Source of the DNA: Hyphomicrobiales bacterium
Lineage (GTDB): Bacteria; Pseudomonadota; Alphaproteobacteria; Rhizobiales; Rhizobiaceae
Direction of reading: 5' to 3'
DNA: 64,000 nt
Assembly: GCA_900472675.1 (NCBI GenBank)
Contig: UCJA01000010.1
Span: forward strand, 372,001-436,000
Below are positions 60,899-64,000 of the stretch, piece by piece. The position numbers and the translations under genes are program-made. The stretch's first letter is position 1. Each line of letters begins with the position of its first letter. Under the pieces are notes generated by a model, which searched no databases, was not told the origin of the DNA, and saw only the letters and a program-made list of their open reading frames with translations.

Positions 60899-62712
60899 GC
60901 CTGCATCCCGCTTTTCCTGGCGGCGACCTCTCGGGCCATTCTTGCGATTTCCACGGTCATCGCCGCGCGGGCGTTCGGTGTGAGCATGTTGTGCTCCGCA
61001 TCGGAGACAATCAAAAAGCCGACTTCAGGCAGACCGGCAAGATGACCACTGCTCGTGTCGAAATGGCGCTGGAGATAGTCGAGGCCGATGTCGCCTTCCG
61101 TGTACACGAAGGAAACAGCGGCGCCTCGTGCGGTGATCGAGCCCAGGGCATCGGTGATGGAGCATCGTTTGCCGTCAAAGATCTGCAGCCGGGCCAGAAC
61201 GGGTTTCAGCTTTGCCAGACCCTTGTGAAGGGCTTGCCTCGAGATATTGGTCAGACCGTTGCGGATCTTTACCTCGCCGGACAGGATCTTCCGCCAGCTG
61301 TGGAAAGTGAGGATCTTGGACGTGTAACTGCTCAGCCGCTGCGGCACGAACAGGAGAAGGTCCTGGAGGTTCTGGCGCGGATCCCATTCCAGCGTATAGG
61401 CATTGCCGACGACCGCGCCGGACAGGCGATGATCCTGAAGGACTGCGCGGAACGCGAGATAGGCGCCGCTGCAGCGCCCGGCGACAATCAACGGCCCGGG
61501 GCAGCGCGTCTCCATCAGGGTGATGGCAGCATCCACATCCGCCTGCTGGCTCTCGGTATAGAGCACCTGGTCCGGCGCGCCATCCCGCGGCAGGCTGTCC
61601 CCGACATTGGCCATGTCGAAGCGCAGCGAGGCGACGCCGTCCGCCGCCAGGTCACGGGCAAGGGTAACGACGGTGCGGCCCCAGCCGGCGGCCCTCTCAT
61701 AGGAAGGGTTGAGCAGGATGACGTGTGCCGAGCCAACCGGCTTTTGTTTTGGTTCGCAGAGAATGCCGTAAAGCCGGTCCTGATCCAGCCGCAGGTGCGT
61801 CTCGATGAAATGCGGGCCCTCGAGGCGGACTTCCGCGGGTGGCAGCGGCGGTACGGCTCTTGCGCCGCGGGGAGGGCCGGAGAGGGTTTCCGCCCATGCG
61901 GAAAGGTCGCCAAGCAAGCCTTCCGGGATGGCCTGCAGCGTCAGGTTCGAGACCAGTGCCAGATATTCGTCATAGACGCGGGTTTCCACTGAAACGCCCA
62001 GCGCCCGCAGCTGCACCGCGAGGTCAGTGGCCGCCGAATGATCCGGCCGGGGCGCCAGGAAGACGGCGGCCTCCATCTGCCGGGCCCTGATCTTCAGGCT
62101 GCGAATGTCTTCGGTCACCGGTTTGGCAATGACCTCGCCGCCAAGCACCAGGTGGTCCGCAACAAGCGATGCCGTCATCGGCTCGCTCATGCGCGACCAG
62201 ACGGACTGTTCGCGAAGGTAGGATCGGCCGTCGAGGACAGGGGCCAGAAGCGCCACACCCGCAAGGCCGGGCACGTCGGCCGAGGCCTCGTAGGCAAGTG
62301 CCGCGCCAAGGCCCTGGCCGACCAGAAGAATGCGCCTGCAGCCGGAGATCTCCCGCAGGAGGTCAGCAAAGGCCACAACGCTTGCGCGCCAGCAGCCAGG
62401 GGTAAAGGCCTCGGGCGCAAGATCGAGAGCGTCGCCGGTGCCGGGATAATCGAACCGCAGGCTTGGCATTCCGCGCGCAGCGAAGGACTCGGCCATCGCC
62501 CGATAGAACTTGCGCGCGCAGATCTCCTCAAAGCCGAAGGGGCTAACCAGCAGCACGGCGGTATCGGTGGAGCGGCTGCCGGGATGGGGCGGCTGGTAGA
62601 GTGCCGGCGTTTGGCCGTGAATAATCGGGATGGCAGCCGTCCGGGCGCGCGGCAGCACGGATTGTCCAACGGGAGTTTCCGCCTCTTTGTGCCTGTCGAT
62701 CGACAATGTCAT
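60895..62712 (-). CDS. Tandem alpha/beta-hydrolase with Gly and Cys in place of the nucleophile Ser
   Basis: A 605-residue protein started at ATG 62712, containing two alpha/beta-hydrolase domains in one chain. Domain 1 (about 45-265) has PFGFEEICARKFYRAM and FDYPGTGD, but its nucleophile elbow is G132-Q-G-L-G136, with glycine at the catalytic position and no late histidine, so it is probably inactive. Domain 2 (about 300-605) has FDMANVGDS and the elbow G412-R-C-S-G416 with Cys414, plus TEGDIGLDY and DAEHNMLTP for the acid and histidine. The overall pattern resembles the two separate hydrolases that accompany exosortase-A exopolysaccharide clusters, of which one has Cys in the elbow. No exosortase is seen here. 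Confidence 0.78.
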   Translation of the reverse strand: MTLSIDRHKEAETPVGQSVLPRARTAAIPIIHGQTPALYQPPHPGSRSTDTAVLLVSPFGFEEICARKFYRAMAESFAARGMPSLRFDYPGTGDALDLAPEAFTPGCWRASVVAFADLLREISGCRRILLVGQGLGAALAYEASADVPGLAGVALLAPVLDGRSYLREQSVWSRMSEPMTASLVADHLVLGGEVIAKPVTEDIRSLKIRARQMEAAVFLAPRPDHSAATDLAVQLRALGVSVETRVYDEYLALVSNLTLQAIPEGLLGDLSAWAETLSGPPRGARAVPPLPPAEVRLEGPHFIETHLRLDQDRLYGILCEPKQKPVGSAHVILLNPSYERAAGWGRTVVTLARDLAADGVASLRFDMANVGDSLPRDGAPDQVLYTESQQADVDAAITLMETRCPGPLIVAGRCSGAYLAFRAVLQDHRLSGAVVGNAYTLEWDPRQNLQDLLLFVPQRLSSYTSKILTFHSWRKILSGEVKIRNGLTNISRQALHKGLAKLKPVLARLQIFDGKRCSITDALGSITARGAAVSFVYTEGDIGLDYLQRHFDTSSGHLAGLPEVGFLIVSDAEHNMLTPNARAAMTVEIARMAREVAARKSGMQA

Positions 62713-62788
62713 CGGTCGTTCCCGTCGCCGCAGCGTGATGCTGTCCGCCGTCTCCCCTGGGTGTATATCCGCCCATAGAAACAGTATC

Positions 62789-62798
62789 GGATTAACAA
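62789..62798. promoter_or_regulatory. Second copy of GGATTAACAA in exopolysaccharide cluster
   Basis: An exact 10-nt copy of 58344-58353, located 77 nt upstream of the tandem-hydrolase ATG. The 145-bp gap (62713-62857) to the end of the GntR gene is AT-richer than its surroundings and otherwise holds nothing that I recognise. Confidence 0.25.
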
Positions 62799-62857
62799 GT
62801 CCTAGCTCAATGGCCTGGCAGCTGGAAATATAGGTTAAGGTTACCTGCGGTTGCGGC

Positions 62858-63529
62858 TCAGCTGTCCAGCCAGCGGCGTCCCGATGCGGTGAGGTGGAGG
62901 TACATCGCCGCCTGGGCCGCCAGCGGGTTGCGGTCCTCCAGCGCAGCAAGAATAGTTTCATGCTCCGCAAGCGCGAAAGCCCAGGTCTGCGGGGTCTCGA
63001 ACCGGCCGCGCATGTGGTCGGACATCGGGCTGTGCCGCTCGTCGAACAGGCTGGCGACGATCTTGGCAAGGATCGCATTGCCTGGAAGCTCGGCAATCGT
63101 CAGGTGAAACTGCCGGTCCTGCTCGATCGGCTTGCGACCTTCCTCGATCTCCGTGCGCATGGAGGCCAGCACTTCGCGCAGGTCCGCCAGGGTGCCGTCG
63201 GTAATGACCCCTGCGGCCTGCACGATGACCGCACTTTCGATCGTTGCGCGGGCCTCCATCAGCTCCGTCGGGCTTTCCCCAAGCGCCGGCGCCGACGGCG
63301 CGGCTTTGCCCAGCGACAGCACATAGATGCCCGACCCCATGCGGATCTCGATTGCACCTTCGATTTCGAGCGCGATCAACGCCTCTCGCAGGGATGGACG
63401 CGACACGCCAAGCTGCTGGGCGAGCTCCCGCTCCGCCGGCAGCCGCGACCCCGGGCCGTATTTGCCCTCCTGGATCAGCAACCGCACGCGATCCGCGATC
63501 TGTTGATAAAGCCGCCGGGTGTCTTGCAT
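62858..63529 (-). CDS. GntR-family regulator, FadR subfamily
   Basis: A 223-residue regulator. The winged helix reads YQQIADRVRLLIQEGKYGPG, SRLPAERELAQQLGVSRPSL, REALIALEIEGAIEIRMGSG. The FCD domain carries ELMEARATIESAVI, DRQFHLTIAELPGN and ALAEHETILAAL with metal-binding histidines. It is divergent from a ribose-type ATPase gene at 63693, with an ATTGG/CCAAT inverted repeat between, so it probably controls that importer and senses an organic or sugar acid. Confidence 0.88.
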   Translation of the reverse strand: MQDTRRLYQQIADRVRLLIQEGKYGPGSRLPAERELAQQLGVSRPSLREALIALEIEGAIEIRMGSGIYVLSLGKAAPSAPALGESPTELMEARATIESAVIVQAAGVITDGTLADLREVLASMRTEIEEGRKPIEQDRQFHLTIAELPGNAILAKIVASLFDERHSPMSDHMRGRFETPQTWAFALAEHETILAALEDRNPLAAQAAMYLHLTASGRRWLDS

Positions 63530-63613
63530 CGTGGTCAGGCCAATCGTCGCTGTGTTCCGGAATTGTCAAGGTTCCAAGCCATATCAATGCATGATCCAGC
63601 GCTCTCTGTCAAA

Positions 63614-63649
63614 ATTGGCTTGACCAATATCCGGGGCGGTTTTACCAAT
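63614..63649. promoter_or_regulatory. Candidate GntR operator sites
   Basis: ATTGG-CTTGA-CCAAT (63614-63628) is a 15-bp inverted repeat, and ACCAAT recurs at 63644-63649. The form TTGGnnnnACCAA-like is common for FadR-subfamily operators. It lies between the divergent GntR and ATPase genes, 65 bp before the latter's ATG. Confidence 0.55.
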
Positions 63650-63692
63650 GCGCACAGGGAGCCGAAGGTTGCCGCGCGAAGAGGAGATCGCG

Positions 63693-64000
63693 ATGGGAGG
63701 AGTAGCGGCGACTGCCGATGCGAGCGATGCAGCACAGGTGCTGCTGAAGCTCGATGGCGTTTCCAAGGAGTTTCCGGGCGTCAAGGCTCTGTCCAACGTG
63801 CATTTCGATTTGCGCGCCGGAGAGGTGCATGCCGTGTGTGGGGAGAACGGCGCAGGCAAGTCGACGCTGATGAAGATCATCAGCGGCGTCTACCAGCCAG
63901 ATGGCGGCACGATCATTTATAACGGCAAGCCGGCGAAGTTCACCTCGACATTGCAGTCTGAGGCAGCCGGCATTGCCATCATCCATCAGGAACTGAACCT
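63693..64000 (+). CDS. Ribose-type ABC transporter ATPase, 3' end beyond the window
   Basis: The first 102 residues of an RbsA-type ATPase, cut by the window edge. ATG 63693 follows [26 protein letters not shown] leads to Walker [10 protein letters not shown] (about residues 53-61), then [11 protein letters not shown] and the Q-loop IIHQELNL at the window's end. It is divergent from the GntR gene and likely starts a fifth import module. Nothing after the Q-loop can be judged. Confidence 0.88.
   Translation, partial: MGGVAATADASDAAQVLLKLDGVSKEFPGVKALSNVHFDLRAGEVHAVCGENGAGKSTLMKIISGVYQPDGGTIIYNGKPAKFTSTLQSEAAGIAIIHQELN

Noticed and set aside
63017-63096. Extension of the tandem-hydrolase frame upstream to 63096
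   Set aside because: It would overlap the GntR gene on the same strand, has Arg-rich unstructured sequence and lacks a ribosome site. ATG 62712 opens a normal N-terminus.
1-64000. CRISPR arrays, tRNA or rRNA genes, insertion sequences and integrases
   Set aside because: I looked for repeated spacers, cloverleaf-like or conserved rRNA segments and transposase/integrase motifs and found none that I could support.

Overview
The window is GC-rich, densely packed bacterial DNA with short intergenic gaps and many 4-bp ATGA start/stop overlaps. Its content points to an alphaproteobacterium of the Rhizobiaceae (Rhizobium/Agrobacterium/Sinorhizobium type): many sugar and oligopeptide ABC importers, each with its own regulator and catabolic enzymes, and a Wzx/Wzy-type exopolysaccharide cluster. 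That is an inference from gene content, not from a marker gene. I see no rRNA, tRNA, CRISPR array, insertion sequence or replication origin.

Layout. (1) 1-3430: the end of a forward operon (glycerophosphodiesterase, TIM-barrel isomerase), a strong bidirectional terminator, then a hipBA toxin-antitoxin module with its own inverted-repeat operator. (2) 3437-11161: a reverse operon with a ribose-type ABC importer and a split ATP-type dihydroxyacetone kinase (DhaK+DhaL). It faces a divergent LacI regulator, with three TTTASTAAA operators between them. (3) 11227-15620: aldo/keto reductase, a GntR regulator, a galactonate-dehydratase-type enolase-superfamily enzyme and an MFS carrier. (4) 15692-24467: a LacI regulator divergent from a maltose-type importer with two ATPases and a 62-residue membrane protein, ending in a fused DhaK-DhaL kinase. 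(5) 24647-34800: a divergent sugar locus. On the reverse strand are a class II aldolase, an FGGY kinase and a HAD phosphatase. On the forward strand are a DeoR regulator, a second FGGY kinase, a ribose-type importer and a D-tagatose/allulose 3-epimerase homologue. (6) 34822-46304: an IclR regulator divergent from an oligopeptide-type importer operon that also carries a deacetylase, an SDR, a penicillin-acylase-family amidase and an M20 carboxypeptidase. (7) 46421-52683: an FAD oxidoreductase, a MOSC protein, a membrane GGDEF-EAL protein, a lone amino-acid-type binding protein and a small stress-like protein. (8) 52691-62712: exopolysaccharide genes (Wzy-like polymerase, Wzx-like flippase, GH5 glycosidase, chain-length protein, two glycosyltransferases, a deacetylase and an unusual tandem alpha/beta-hydrolase). 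(9) 62858-64000: a GntR regulator divergent from a further ribose-type ATPase that runs off the window.

How the genes fit together. Four import-and-degrade modules follow one another, and most have a visible operator. Two independent DhaK-family kinases sit with two unrelated transporters, which suggests phosphorylation of small ketoses (dihydroxyacetone, erythrulose or similar). Module 5 reads as epimerise, phosphorylate and cleave. Module 6 reads as import of an acylated or amidated compound followed by intracellular hydrolysis. Three of the sugar-binding-protein genes are followed by a GC-rich hairpin, which probably keeps binding-protein mRNA in excess over the membrane components.
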